Shown piece by piece: positions 8,072-15,908 of a stretch of DNA of 28,657 nt. Each line of letters starts with the position of its first letter. Positions within the stretch are counted from its first letter, which is position 1. Under the pieces are notes generated by a model, which saw only the letters and a program-made list of their open reading frames with translations, made no database searches and was not told the DNA's origin. Origin of the DNA: Anaerolineae bacterium (lineage in GTDB: Bacteria; Chloroflexota; Anaerolineae; JAFGEY01); assembly GCA_016931365.1 (NCBI GenBank), contig JAFGEY010000183.1:1-28657 (forward strand), given 5' to 3'. Position numbers and translations under genes: made by a program.

Positions 8072-8321
8072 CACATCAAAATTATTGCATCCACAAATTC
8101 TGATAGGCGAAGCCATTCTGATGCTCAAGCTAGGCGGCATACTGGTCTTCGAGATTGGCATTGGGCAAGACAAATTGGTTGCCAGATTGCTGCAAGAACC
8201 AATGGATATGAGCACAGCCAATACTTTAACGATGGTATTGAGACGAGGGTTGCAAAGGACGATTGTCGAGATCGACGGCAAGGAGACAGATACAACGCGC
8301 GGCATTCTGACAAATTCCTAA
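8061..8321 (+). pseudogene. Possible remnant of a PrmC-like methyltransferase C-terminus
   Basis: This 86-codon frame starts with GTG and overlaps the end of the preceding gene by 11 bases. Its translation contains Leu-Lys-Leu-Gly-Gly-Ile-Leu-Val-Phe-Glu-Ile-Gly-Ile-Gly-Gln-Asp-Lys-Leu-Val. This recalls the Gly-Gly-x-Leu-x-x-Glu-Ile-Gly-x-Gln-Gly segment near the C-terminus of N5-glutamine methyltransferases of the PrmC/HemK type. The AdoMet-binding part and the Asn-Pro-Pro-Tyr catalytic motif are missing and there is no convincing ribosome binding site. It could equally be a chance frame. I favour a decayed fragment in an otherwise gene-free stretch. Confidence 0.25.
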
Positions 8322-8397
8322 AGTCTTTCTAACCTCGCTCATACTTTTTGCGTATATAGTAGTTGCAATGGGTGGTAAAGGTGAGGAGGTTAAGCCT
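8072..8397. other. Gap between the secreted-protein genes and the GT4 gene
   Basis: About 330 bases without a confident gene. The only coding-like content is the methyltransferase-like fragment at 8061-8321. The last 75 bases are AT-rich (8320-8367) and could carry the promoter of the downstream operon, but no clear paired -35 and -10 elements were found. I see no intrinsic terminator. Confidence 0.5.
8384..8389 (+). promoter_or_regulatory. Shine-Dalgarno AGGAGG that decides the GT4 start
   Basis: A perfect AGGAGG lies eight bases before the GTG at 8398. The in-frame ATG at 8368 lies upstream of this site and has no ribosome binding site of its own, so initiation at the GTG is preferred. Confidence 0.7.
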
Positions 8398-9567
8398 GTG
8401 CGCATCTGTTATGTCATGCTCTCTCCAACTTTTGGTATGCATCAATATACCGCTGACATAGCCAACCGTATGGCCGGCGCCGGCCACGATGTGCACCTGA
8501 TAACGACACGTCTCGTTCCGCATGACCGCTACGCACCGGCGGTGAATCTCCATACTCCTGTAGAGATGTCCACAACTGGCTTTTCGCCCGAGGCGCTGCG
8601 GTTTTCGGCCTTGCGCGAGGTGCGATCTGCAATCTATGACCTGCATCCGGACGTCGTCCACTTTACTGGCCCACACCTGTGGAACGTTCCTCTCGTGCGG
8701 GCACTGGTCGCGCAAGGCATCCCGGTTGTTCACACCCTTCACGACCTGGATCCCCATCGCGGCGTCCGCTTTGGCTTTTTGATCCGGTTCTGGAACCGGC
8801 TGATCGTCGGTTCAGCAGATCATATCCTGGTCCACGGTCAGACTTACCGGCAGCGGCTGCTGGCTTGGGGAGTATCGCCTGAGCGAGTCACCTGGTCGCC
8901 GTTGCTCCATCTTTTTCTGGGGAATACCCGCTTGGAGAAGGCTTCCAATATGGCCGAGTCGGTCAGGTATGAACCCTGGGCGCTTTTTTTCGGTCGATTG
9001 GAGCATTACAAGGGAATCGATCACCTGATCGCCGCCTGTGCAATGATGGATAAAGGCGAGACAACCGCCCCTCGGCTGGTGATCGCCGGCCGTGGAGACA
9101 TGTCTGCTTTGTGGGTCGGATCGCTGCCCAATGAGGTGGTGGTGCATAATCGTCTGATCGACGATGAGGAGGCTATCGATCTCTTTTGCCGTTGCGGTGT
9201 GCTGGTACTGCCTTATGTGGACGCTACCCAATCGGCGTTGATCGCCGCAGCCTATTATTTTCGCAAGCCGGTGATTGTCGCCCGCAGCGGCGCGCTGCCC
9301 GAATACGTCGAAGACGGGCGCACCGGCTATGTGGTGGAACCGGGTCATCCTGCTGCGTTAGCTCGTTGTTTGGAAATGGTGTTGAACGATCCGACTCAAC
9401 TGGCCCGCATGGGCGCTGCTGGGCGAGCCTGGTACGATGTCCACCGCGCAGATGAAGAACGATCTCTGGGCCGGATGTACTTGAATCTTGCTTCCGAGAG
9501 ACGCGTGGACAGCTTTGTTGTTCAATCACCCCAAGATTCCCTGAAACATCCATCTGAAATCACATAA
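8398..9567 (+). CDS. Family 4 glycosyltransferase
   Basis: This GT-B glycosyltransferase has about 389 residues from the preferred GTG start (399 if the upstream ATG at 8368 is used). The N-terminal acceptor domain begins with Val-Arg-Ile-Cys-Tyr-Val-Met and contains a Pro-Asp-Val-Val-His-Phe segment near residue 85. The C-terminal donor domain shows Leu-Phe-Phe-Gly-Arg-Leu-Glu-x-Tyr-Lys-Gly-Ile-Asp-His-Leu, then Leu-Val-Ile-Ala-Gly-Arg-Gly, Val-Leu-Pro-Tyr, and the Gly-Ala-Leu-Pro-Glu-Tyr-Val-Glu-Asp-Gly-x-Thr-Gly nucleotide-sugar site typical of GT4. It would add a sugar from a nucleotide donor to the lipid-linked repeat on the cytoplasmic side. It opens the assembly block of the cluster, 103 bases before the initiating sugar transferase. 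Donor and linkage are unknown. Confidence 0.88.
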   Translation: MRICYVMLSPTFGMHQYTADIANRMAGAGHDVHLITTRLVPHDRYAPAVNLHTPVEMSTTGFSPEALRFSALREVRSAIYDLHPDVVHFTGPHLWNVPLVRALVAQGIPVVHTLHDLDPHRGVRFGFLIRFWNRLIVGSADHILVHGQTYRQRLLAWGVSPERVTWSPLLHLFLGNTRLEKASNMAESVRYEPWALFFGRLEHYKGIDHLIAACAMMDKGETTAPRLVIAGRGDMSALWVGSLPNEVVVHNRLIDDEEAIDLFCRCGVLVLPYVDATQSALIAAAYYFRKPVIVARSGALPEYVEDGRTGYVVEPGHPAALARCLEMVLNDPTQLARMGAAGRAWYDVHRADEERSLGRMYLNLASERRVDSFVVQSPQDSLKHPSEIT

Positions 9568-9670
9568 TTGGAATCATAGGCAAACAAGCGATGGACGTTT
9601 GTTTCCCAACGTGCCGTTTTACGTTTTCGGAGCACGCAACGAGCTTGGGCCTTATTGTTGGAGAGAAAGA

Positions 9671-11218
9671 ATGAGTGTGAACGGTATGATCGATACAGTT
9701 TTCGAGCCTGTCTACTCCTCACCTGCGGTTCGAACCAAAGTCGGTCTGCGGCTGACGGCCAACGAACGTAAAGGGCTGCTCTTTATCGTAGACTTGATTC
9801 TGGTCAACATTTCGTTGCTGGCCGCCGTGACCATCTGGAACGATTTTTCACCTTCGTGGTCATCTTTGCTGGAACATGCCAAGTGGTTCATCACCCTGTC
9901 GATCCTATGGAGCATCGCCGGTGTGGTGTTGGATGTTTACAATTTGGCTCGTTCTGCCAGTGTGACCAGCATCATCACCAGCGCGGGCGGCGCGGCGTTG
10001 GCGAGTGCACTTGTTTACATTGCCATTCCCTGGCTGACGCCGCCGATTCTCCATCGCATTTATGTCTTGGGACTTGTCCTTTTTATGCTCTCTGCTATTC
10101 TTGTCTGGCGCGTCTTTTACGCCTGGCTTCTTGTGCAGCCGACTTTTCGGCAGCGAGCGCTGATTTTAGGGGCGGGAGCGGCGGCTTGCAAGCTCGCCCA
10201 TGCTCTTGGAAAGTCCGATCATGCGCGCGGGGCCAATCCTTTTCGTGGCACCGGCTATCAGATTGTGGGTTTGGTAGCGGACCAGGTAGAACAATCATTG
10301 GCAAAGACTGGGGTGACCGATGAAGCTGGCCATCTTGTCGAGTGCGTCGATGAGGCAAGCGCTCCCGGCGACAATATCATTGCGTTGGGGGATGCGGGCC
10401 AACTGGTGAGCCTGGCCCGTCAGTACAATGTGGATGAGATTATTGTTGCCCTCGATGATGAGCGCGGTCTTTCCGTCAAAGCTTATGAGAGTCTGCTCGA
10501 TTGCCGGGAGCTCGGTCTACAGGTCAATGATTTGGCGACGGTCTACGAGCGTTTGACCGGACGGTTGCCGATAGAATATGCCCAGCGCGATGTACGTTTG
10601 ATCTTGGGAGTGGCTGACAGCCCGGCCTCTCGTTTGTACGCGGCCGTAAAGCGCCTTGTAGACGTTTTTCTGTCACTGTTTGGCCTGCTGGCTTTGGCCC
10701 AGATTATTCCGTGGGTGGCTTTGGCCAATGCACTCTGGTCGCCGGGACCGCTTTTTTACAAGCAGCAGCGGGTGGGCAAAGGTGGCCAGCCCTTTGCGCT
10801 GCTCAAGTTCCGCTCGATGATTCCCGATGCCGAAAAGGCTTCCGGCGCAGTGTGGTGTAAGGACAAGGACAACCGGATCACGCCTGTGGGCCTATTGCTG
10901 CGCAAAACTCGCCTTGATGAGCTGCCCCAGTTTATCAACGTCCTGCGTGGCGAAATGAGCATTGTCGGCCCTCGACCGGAGCGCCCCTACTTTGTTGGCC
11001 AACTGTCGCGCGTTCTGCCTCTCTATCGTGCCCGACATGCGGTTAATCCGGGCATTACCGGTTGGGCGCAGGTGCACTATGAATATGGCAACTCGATCGA
11101 GGATGCTCGGATCAAGCTCGAGTACGATCTCTACTACGTCCGGCACGCCAGCCTGTATATGGATCTGCTTACCATGCTGCAGACGGTGCGGGTGGTAGTG
11201 GGATGTATGGGGCAATAA
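9671..11218 (+). CDS. Polyprenyl-phosphate sugar-1-phosphate transferase (WbaP/EpsE-type initiating enzyme)
   Basis: About 515 residues. Four or five transmembrane segments lie in residues about 32-155, followed by a Rossmann-like CoA_binding_3-type domain (a Gly-Ala-Gly-Ala-Ala motif near residue 173). The C-terminal bacterial sugar transferase domain (residues about 320-510) has Lys-Phe-Arg-Ser-Met near residue 380, then Arg-Leu-Asp-Glu-Leu-Pro-Gln-Phe-x-Asn-Val-Leu-Arg-Gly-Glu-Met-Ser-Ile-Val-Gly and Pro-Gly-Ile-Thr-Gly-Trp-Ala-Gln-Val. Enzymes of this family transfer a hexose-1-phosphate to undecaprenyl phosphate, the first committed step of repeat-unit synthesis. The ATG at 9671 is chosen because GGAGAG (9660-9665) lies five bases upstream. 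A TTG at 9599 would add 24 residues without hydrophobic or domain character. All catalytic signature residues appear intact. Confidence 0.92.
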   Translation: MSVNGMIDTVFEPVYSSPAVRTKVGLRLTANERKGLLFIVDLILVNISLLAAVTIWNDFSPSWSSLLEHAKWFITLSILWSIAGVVLDVYNLARSASVTSIITSAGGAALASALVYIAIPWLTPPILHRIYVLGLVLFMLSAILVWRVFYAWLLVQPTFRQRALILGAGAAACKLAHALGKSDHARGANPFRGTGYQIVGLVADQVEQSLAKTGVTDEAGHLVECVDEASAPGDNIIALGDAGQLVSLARQYNVDEIIVALDDERGLSVKAYESLLDCRELGLQVNDLATVYERLTGRLPIEYAQRDVRLILGVADSPASRLYAAVKRLVDVFLSLFGLLALAQIIPWVALANALWSPGPLFYKQQRVGKGGQPFALLKFRSMIPDAEKASGAVWCKDKDNRITPVGLLLRKTRLDELPQFINVLRGEMSIVGPRPERPYFVGQLSRVLPLYRARHAVNPGITGWAQVHYEYGNSIEDARIKLEYDLYYVRHASLYMDLLTMLQTVRVVVGCMGQ

Positions 11219-11224
11219 CGCACC

Positions 11225-12475
11225 TTGGCTCACATCCTTTTCCTGACTCAGGTATTGCCCTATCCTCTGGATGCTGGCCCCAAGGTGCGACAGTATCATA
11301 TGCTGCGCCATTTGGCCCGCGATCATCAGGTAACGCTGGTGTCTTTTGTCCGTCCAGATGACACAGCAGAGTCCATCGCACACTTGGCGCGCATCTGTTA
11401 TGCTGTCCATCCGGTGCCGATGCGCCGTTCGTTTTGGCGCAACTTGCGGGCAGTGGTCAAAGGGCTGCTCACCAATCAACCTATAGTCATCGTGCGCGAT
11501 GAGACAGGCGAAATGGTGGCTACCTTGCGCCGGTTGACGCGTGAGGTGGTTTTTGATGTGATCCATGCCGATCAGCTTTCGATGTCCGGATACGGGCAGT
11601 TGGCTGCTCGGATGGCCGCATCCCATCGGCCGTGTACCTTGTTAGATGAGCATAATGCCATCTATTTGCTGACACAGCGGATGGCAGATACAGAAGCCAG
11701 CGCGTTGCGTCGGGCTATTATGGCTCGCGAAGCACGGGCTTTCGCTCGTTATGAGATGGCAATGTGTCTGGCTTATAATGCTTTGCTGACCGTCACCCCA
11801 GAGGATCGCGAGCACCTGCTGGCGCTCTTTGATCCGGATGGGCGAGAAGAGATAGCATCCAAGCTTTCGGTCGTTCCGATTTGTGTAGACCCGGAGCAGA
11901 TGTCGCCGGTTATACATCGAGACGGGGGGGGCCCCGCAATACTCCACATGGGTACGATGTTCTGGCCGCCTAACGTCAGTGGCGTGCTCTGGTTTGCCCG
12001 GAAGGTGTTGCCTTTGGTCCACCAGCATGTGCCTGAGGCCCGTTTCGTCGTCGTGGGCAAGAATCCACCTCCAGAAGTACAGGCTCTGACGGCGGATCCA
12101 CGGGTGCAGGTTACCGGTTACGTTACCGATCCCAAACCATACTTGGAAGAAGCGGATGCTTTTGTCGTTCCTCTGCATGCCGGAGGGGGGATGCGGGTCA
12201 AGATCCTGGACGCCTGGCTGTGGGGACTGCCTATTGTTTCTACGCCCATCGGAGTGGAAGGTATAGAGATTCGGGAAAGCGAAAACATACTCATTGCCGA
12301 CGATGCGCCTGCCTTTGCCCAGGCCACCGTGCGTCTGCTGATCGATAAAGAGCTTAATCATCGGTTGCGGGCTAATGGCCGGGCTTGGGTGGCAGCCAGG
12401 TATGGTTGGCAGGTTGTCTATCGCCAGGTGGATGAGGTATATGCACGTTTGCTTGATTCAAATAAGGTGAAGTGA
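11225..12475 (+). CDS. Family 4 glycosyltransferase (TIGR03087/Stp1-like), TTG start
   Basis: A 416-residue GT-B glycosyltransferase starting at a TTG six bases after the previous stop. The preceding in-frame codons run straight into that stop and the Rossmann strand begins immediately (His-Ile-Leu-Phe-Leu-Thr-Gln-Val-Leu-Pro-Tyr-Pro), so no other start fits. The Asp-Ala-Gly-x-Lys-x-Arg motif near residue 18 and the C-terminal Pro-Asn-Val-Ser-Gly-Val, Ala-Arg-Phe-Val-Val-Val-Gly, Gly-Tyr-Val-Thr-Asp, and Pro-Leu-His-Ala-Gly-Gly-Gly-Met-Arg-Val-Lys-Ile-Leu-Asp segments resemble the sugar transferases linked to PEP-CTERM/EpsH loci (family recollection, not searched). An 8-base G tract (11924-11931) sits between the two domains. 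The gene overlaps the next by four bases (GTGA). Confidence 0.88.
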   Translation: MAHILFLTQVLPYPLDAGPKVRQYHMLRHLARDHQVTLVSFVRPDDTAESIAHLARICYAVHPVPMRRSFWRNLRAVVKGLLTNQPIVIVRDETGEMVATLRRLTREVVFDVIHADQLSMSGYGQLAARMAASHRPCTLLDEHNAIYLLTQRMADTEASALRRAIMAREARAFARYEMAMCLAYNALLTVTPEDREHLLALFDPDGREEIASKLSVVPICVDPEQMSPVIHRDGGGPAILHMGTMFWPPNVSGVLWFARKVLPLVHQHVPEARFVVVGKNPPPEVQALTADPRVQVTGYVTDPKPYLEEADAFVVPLHAGGGMRVKILDAWLWGLPIVSTPIGVEGIEIRESENILIADDAPAFAQATVRLLIDKELNHRLRANGRAWVAARYGWQVVYRQVDEVYARLLDSNKVK

Positions 12476-13833
12476 TTCATATAAAACGGTATGCCAAGCA
12501 ATATTTAATCACTATCTTGATCTTGTCGGTTTTGTTGCGCGTCGCTGTCGCTTTCTATCTGGGCGATGAAATCGATGCGCCATCACTATTGACAGATCAG
12601 CGCTCTTATCATGCGCTTGGCGCCCGGTTGCTTGGCGGTCACGGCTTTAGTTTCGATCTGAACTGGTATCCTTTTACGCTGGCGGATACGCCCACGGCCC
12701 ATTGGTCGTTCCTCTATTCGTTCTTTGTGGCCGGGGTCTATGCCCTCTTTGGCCCGCATCCTCTGGCTGTGCGGCTGGTGCAAGCCGTCCTCGGCGGCAT
12801 CTTGTTGCCCTGGGCTGTCTATAGACTGGCAAAATCTATGTTTGGCGATGAGGACAAATATGAGCGCAGCGCACTCTTGGCTGCGCTCATTGCTGCTCTC
12901 TATGGTTATTTGGTCCTCTATGCCGCCACGTTGATGACTGAAACCTTTTATATCATTGTCGTGCTTTGGTCTTTGGCGATAGGGCTGCAGATTGTTCGCC
13001 ATTTGAGTGCGTCGAGACCAATCTCTCTTTCGATGGGTTTGCAACTGGGGATCAGCCTGGGACTTGCGGCGCTGATCCGGCAGTCAATTTTGCCCTGGGC
13101 GCCGGTGATGTTTCTCTATCTGCTGTGGTTAGCTCGGCAAAGCCGGCAGGTGTGGTCGACATTACGCGTACTTGTCATCGCAGGGCTGTTGCTGATCGCC
13201 TTTATTGCCCCGTTCACGCTGCGCAATTATGCGGTCTATGGTCAGTTTCTGTTACTCAATTCGAATACCGGTTATGCAATGTATTCGGCCCAGCATCCGA
13301 TGCATGGCACGAGTTTTCGCGAGTTTGATGCTGCGCCGCTGCCGGAGGGGTGGTGGGGCAGGCCGGAGCCGGAACTGGATCGGGACTTGATGCGACAGGC
13401 TATCCGTTTCGTGTTGGACGAGCCCGGACGCTATCTGTTGCTTTCATTGAGCCGTGTTCGTGCCTTTTTTGAGTTTTGGCCTACGCCTGATACCACTTTG
13501 CTGCACAACATTGGGCGTGTCGGCTCTTTTGGATTGTTTCTACCGTTTATGGTGTATGGTATCGTCTTGGCGTTTCGCAGTCCACTGTTTATAAAGCGCA
13601 ACGGGTTGCTGCTTCTTTTTTGCGTGTTCTATACCGTGCTGCACCTGTTCACCTGGGCGATGGTGCGCTATCGCCTGCCGATCGATGTGGTTCTGATACC
13701 CTTTGCCGCTCTGGGATTGATCGACTTGGCCCGGCGGGTGCGAACTGTTATTCCCTGGCGAGTATGCCGGGCCGGCCCGGACGGGTCGTATGAAACAGAT
13801 GTGCAAGAGCCTATGGGCACGATGGAGAACTGA
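12472..13833 (+). CDS. GT39/ArnT-like polytopic glycosyltransferase
   Basis: A 453-residue membrane protein with about ten hydrophobic segments. The N-terminal part has Asp-Glu-Ile-Asp in the first extracytoplasmic loop (residues about 24-27), then Asp-Gln-Arg-Ser-Tyr-His-Ala-Leu-Gly. A large loop around residues 265-310 is rich in Trp, Pro and Glu. This layout fits the dolichyl-phosphate-mannose protein mannosyltransferase (PMT_2/GT39) superfamily, whose members use polyprenyl-phosphate sugars on the outer face of the membrane. Together with the DPM1-like GT2 at 20832, which could make such a donor, it suggests a late sugar addition to the polymer or to surface proteins. GTG start with GTGA overlap; AAGG lies just upstream. 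Acceptor unknown. Confidence 0.75.
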   Translation: MIHIKRYAKQYLITILILSVLLRVAVAFYLGDEIDAPSLLTDQRSYHALGARLLGGHGFSFDLNWYPFTLADTPTAHWSFLYSFFVAGVYALFGPHPLAVRLVQAVLGGILLPWAVYRLAKSMFGDEDKYERSALLAALIAALYGYLVLYAATLMTETFYIIVVLWSLAIGLQIVRHLSASRPISLSMGLQLGISLGLAALIRQSILPWAPVMFLYLLWLARQSRQVWSTLRVLVIAGLLLIAFIAPFTLRNYAVYGQFLLLNSNTGYAMYSAQHPMHGTSFREFDAAPLPEGWWGRPEPELDRDLMRQAIRFVLDEPGRYLLLSLSRVRAFFEFWPTPDTTLLHNIGRVGSFGLFLPFMVYGIVLAFRSPLFIKRNGLLLLFCVFYTVLHLFTWAMVRYRLPIDVVLIPFAALGLIDLARRVRTVIPWRVCRAGPDGSYETDVQEPMGTMEN

Positions 13834-15656
13834 TGGCACTGGAACAGTACTGGCAGGTAATCAAAAAGTGGTGGTGGCTGATGGTGGCCTCGACGCTTGT
13901 GGCTGCGGTTTCGAGCTATATTTCTGTATCGCGCCAGCCACGTATCTATCAGGCTGTCACTACAGTGATGATCGGTCAGAGTTTGCGGAAGCCTAATCCG
14001 ACCTATGAAGACTTTTACATTAGTGAGCAGTTAGCCCAGACTTATATCGATATGGTGCGGCGGCAGCCGATCCTGGAGGGAGCGGCGGAAGCGCTGGGAT
14101 TGTCCCAATCCCCCTGGCCGGACAACGTTTCGGCGCGGCTCTTGCCGGGCACGCAACTGGTCGAGATCAGCGTGCGCGATACATCTCCCGAACGCGCACG
14201 CGCACTCGCTGACGAGATTGCCAACCAACTGATTCTACAAAGTCCCGCCGGCTCTGCAGAGGAGCAGTCCCGGTCCGCCTTTGTGCAAGCTCAGTTACAA
14301 AAATTAGAACAGGGTATCCGGGCCGCAGAAGAAGAGATAGCGGCTGAGCAGGCCAAGCTGGATGCTGCCAATAGCGCGTGGATGATCCAGACAATACAAG
14401 ATAACCTGTCAGCTCTGGAAGAAAAACGGGCCTCATATCAGAATACTTACTCTTTACTGCTTCAGGTAGGGGAGGAGGCAACCAATTACATTTGGATCGC
14501 CGAGCGGGCATCTACGCCCACTTGGCCGATCGCTCCTCGCGTCAACGAGACAGTGCTTATGGCTGCCGCCATCGGTTTGGGCCTGGCCGTGGGGGGGGCG
14601 ATTCTGATCGAGTTCCTGGATGATACGCTCAAGACAACCGATGATGTAACTCGTGTGCTGAATTTGCCCACATTGGGCGCGATTGCCCATATGGGAAGTG
14701 AGGAAAGCCTGATCGTTATCCGTTATCCTCGCTCTCCGGCCGCCGAGGCCTTTCGAGCGCTGCGCACCAATATCCAGTTTTCTTCGGTGGACAAGCCGGT
14801 GCGCACGCTGGCGATAACCAGCTCCAATCCTGAAGAAGGCAAGAGTGTCCTCGCTGCAAACCTGGCCGTGACCATGGCACAGTTGGGACGTTCGGTGGTC
14901 ATCATAGACGCCGATATGCGCCGTCCCAGACAGCACGACATTTTTGACTTGGAAAACTCGCGTGGTTTGAGTAATGTTATTCTGGAACCCCAACCTGATC
15001 TGTCAACATACAGTTGGCGACTAACCTACGAACGTCTATCCCGTCGCTTTTTAGAAAGTGATGGGGAAATAGATATTGAACGCGACGAATCCGCCTGGAT
15101 AGGGGATCTGCGTGTCATCACCAGCGGTCCGATTCCACCCAACCCAGCCGATCTTCTCGGTTCAGGACGTATGGAGGCGCTGATCGAGAGTCTGAAAGAC
15201 CAGGCGGATGTGATAATTTTTGACACGCCCCCGGTGCTGGCCGTTACTGATGCAGTCGTGCTGGCCACGCGGGTGGATGGTGTCCTGCTGGTGAACGATG
15301 CGCGGCGGACCAGACGTGGGATGGTCCGCCGCGCGGTGGGACACCTCCGTCAGGTGGGCGCACCACTGCTGGGTGTGGTATTGAATCGCGTCTCCTCCAG
15401 CGGAGATGGCTATTATACGTACCAACATTACTATGGATATGGCGGAGATAAGCTGCGCGCAAGGAGCCGTTCATGGCTCAATCTCGGCCGGCTGTTGCCC
15501 AGGTTGGCCTCTCTCGGCAAACTCAAGCGGTCGGACAATGCTCAAAGGCAAGATTCGCACCATCCTGTTCATACAGGCGACCCGGTCTCGCCGGGGACCA
15601 GCGATGAAAAGATGTCTATAGGAAAAGAGGAGCGAAAAAGCGGTCAAGTACTCTGA
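13833..15656 (+). CDS. Polysaccharide co-polymerase / tyrosine autokinase (Wzz-Wzc type, CpsCD fusion)
   Basis: A 607-residue inner-membrane protein. It has a first transmembrane segment (residues about 14-33), a Wzz-like periplasmic region with a coiled coil (residues about 145-210), and a second transmembrane segment (about 245-265). A BY-kinase domain follows: Walker A variant Ser-Asn-Pro-Glu-Glu-Gly-Lys-Ser near 330, Walker A' Val-Val-Ile-Ile-Asp-Ala-Asp-Met-Arg-Arg-Pro near 357, and Walker B Val-Ile-Ile-Phe-Asp-Thr-Pro-Pro near 460. A tyrosine cluster with six Tyr in about twelve residues lies near 525-537, followed by a 70-residue basic/polar tail. Such proteins set chain length and control polymerisation and export through autophosphorylation of the Tyr cluster. 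Between A' and B there is an extra charged stretch of about 30 residues. GGAG precedes the ATG, which overlaps the previous stop by one base. Confidence 0.92.
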   Translation: MALEQYWQVIKKWWWLMVASTLVAAVSSYISVSRQPRIYQAVTTVMIGQSLRKPNPTYEDFYISEQLAQTYIDMVRRQPILEGAAEALGLSQSPWPDNVSARLLPGTQLVEISVRDTSPERARALADEIANQLILQSPAGSAEEQSRSAFVQAQLQKLEQGIRAAEEEIAAEQAKLDAANSAWMIQTIQDNLSALEEKRASYQNTYSLLLQVGEEATNYIWIAERASTPTWPIAPRVNETVLMAAAIGLGLAVGGAILIEFLDDTLKTTDDVTRVLNLPTLGAIAHMGSEESLIVIRYPRSPAAEAFRALRTNIQFSSVDKPVRTLAITSSNPEEGKSVLAANLAVTMAQLGRSVVIIDADMRRPRQHDIFDLENSRGLSNVILEPQPDLSTYSWRLTYERLSRRFLESDGEIDIERDESAWIGDLRVITSGPIPPNPADLLGSGRMEALIESLKDQADVIIFDTPPVLAVTDAVVLATRVDGVLLVNDARRTRRGMVRRAVGHLRQVGAPLLGVVLNRVSSSGDGYYTYQHYYGYGGDKLRARSRSWLNLGRLLPRLASLGKLKRSDNAQRQDSHHPVHTGDPVSPGTSDEKMSIGKEERKSGQVL

Positions 15657-15908
15657 AAAGAACTGACGAGTCTCACAAAATCGTGCCGGTTTGTGAGCAC
15701 GACTCGCTAAATTGAACCCTATTCCGTGCAGCAGGCGTCTTTGAGAAGCTATGCGTGTATGTCGAGAATTGATATTGTCAAAAGAATCTCGAGTTCGTTC
15801 ATAGAATCGGCAAAATCGGCAGCTTGACTAAACGCTCTGTATCACACTAGGACAAGGGCGGCACGATTTTACGAGATTCAACAATTATTATCACCAAAGG
15901 TTGCAAAT
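15657..15908. other. Intergenic region between the kinase gene and the Asp-box protein gene
   Basis: This 252-base gap is AT-richer than its neighbours. It contains a strong inverted repeat near its start. TTGACT at 15824-15829 is followed 18 bases later by TAGGAC, a poor -10, and TAGAAT at 15802-15807 has no good -35 partner. A promoter for the 15909-22049 operon is likely here but not proven. AAAGG at 15896-15900 is the ribosome binding site of the next gene, eight bases before its ATG. Confidence 0.45.
15667..15706 (+). terminator. Imperfect hairpin after the kinase gene (terminator or regulatory stem-loop)
   Basis: The arms CTCACAAA (15672-15679) and TTTGTGAG (15690-15697) are perfectly complementary around a 10-base loop. 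The outer arms CGAGT (15667-15671) and ACTCG (15702-15706) extend the stem past a 4-base bulge. It begins about ten bases after the kinase stop codon. No T-run follows on either strand, so a classical intrinsic terminator is not shown. A rho-dependent end, mRNA-stabilising stem or protein binding site is possible. Confidence 0.4.

Noticed and set aside
7640..8305. Minus-strand open frame of 221 codons over the end of the propeller protein and the following gap
   Set aside because: Most of it is antisense to the DUF11-like domain; the translation is Ser/Ile-rich without domain features, and the plus-strand reading of the gap is more protein-like.
10892..12361. Minus-strand open frames of about 240 codons opposite the sugar transferase and GT4 genes
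   Set aside because: They are antisense to well-supported enzymes with intact motifs and show no protein-like pattern of their own.
636..13833. Possible exosortase encoded by one of the polytopic proteins
   Set aside because: The YLPLV motif prompted this check, but the two polytopic proteins match the O-antigen ligase and GT39 patterns; I could not find the Cys, Arg and His arrangement of exosortases.
15769..15853. Sigma-70 promoter before the Asp-box protein gene
   Set aside because: TTGATA, TTGACT and TAGAAT hexamers are present but none is paired with a good partner at 16-18 base spacing, so no promoter feature was called.
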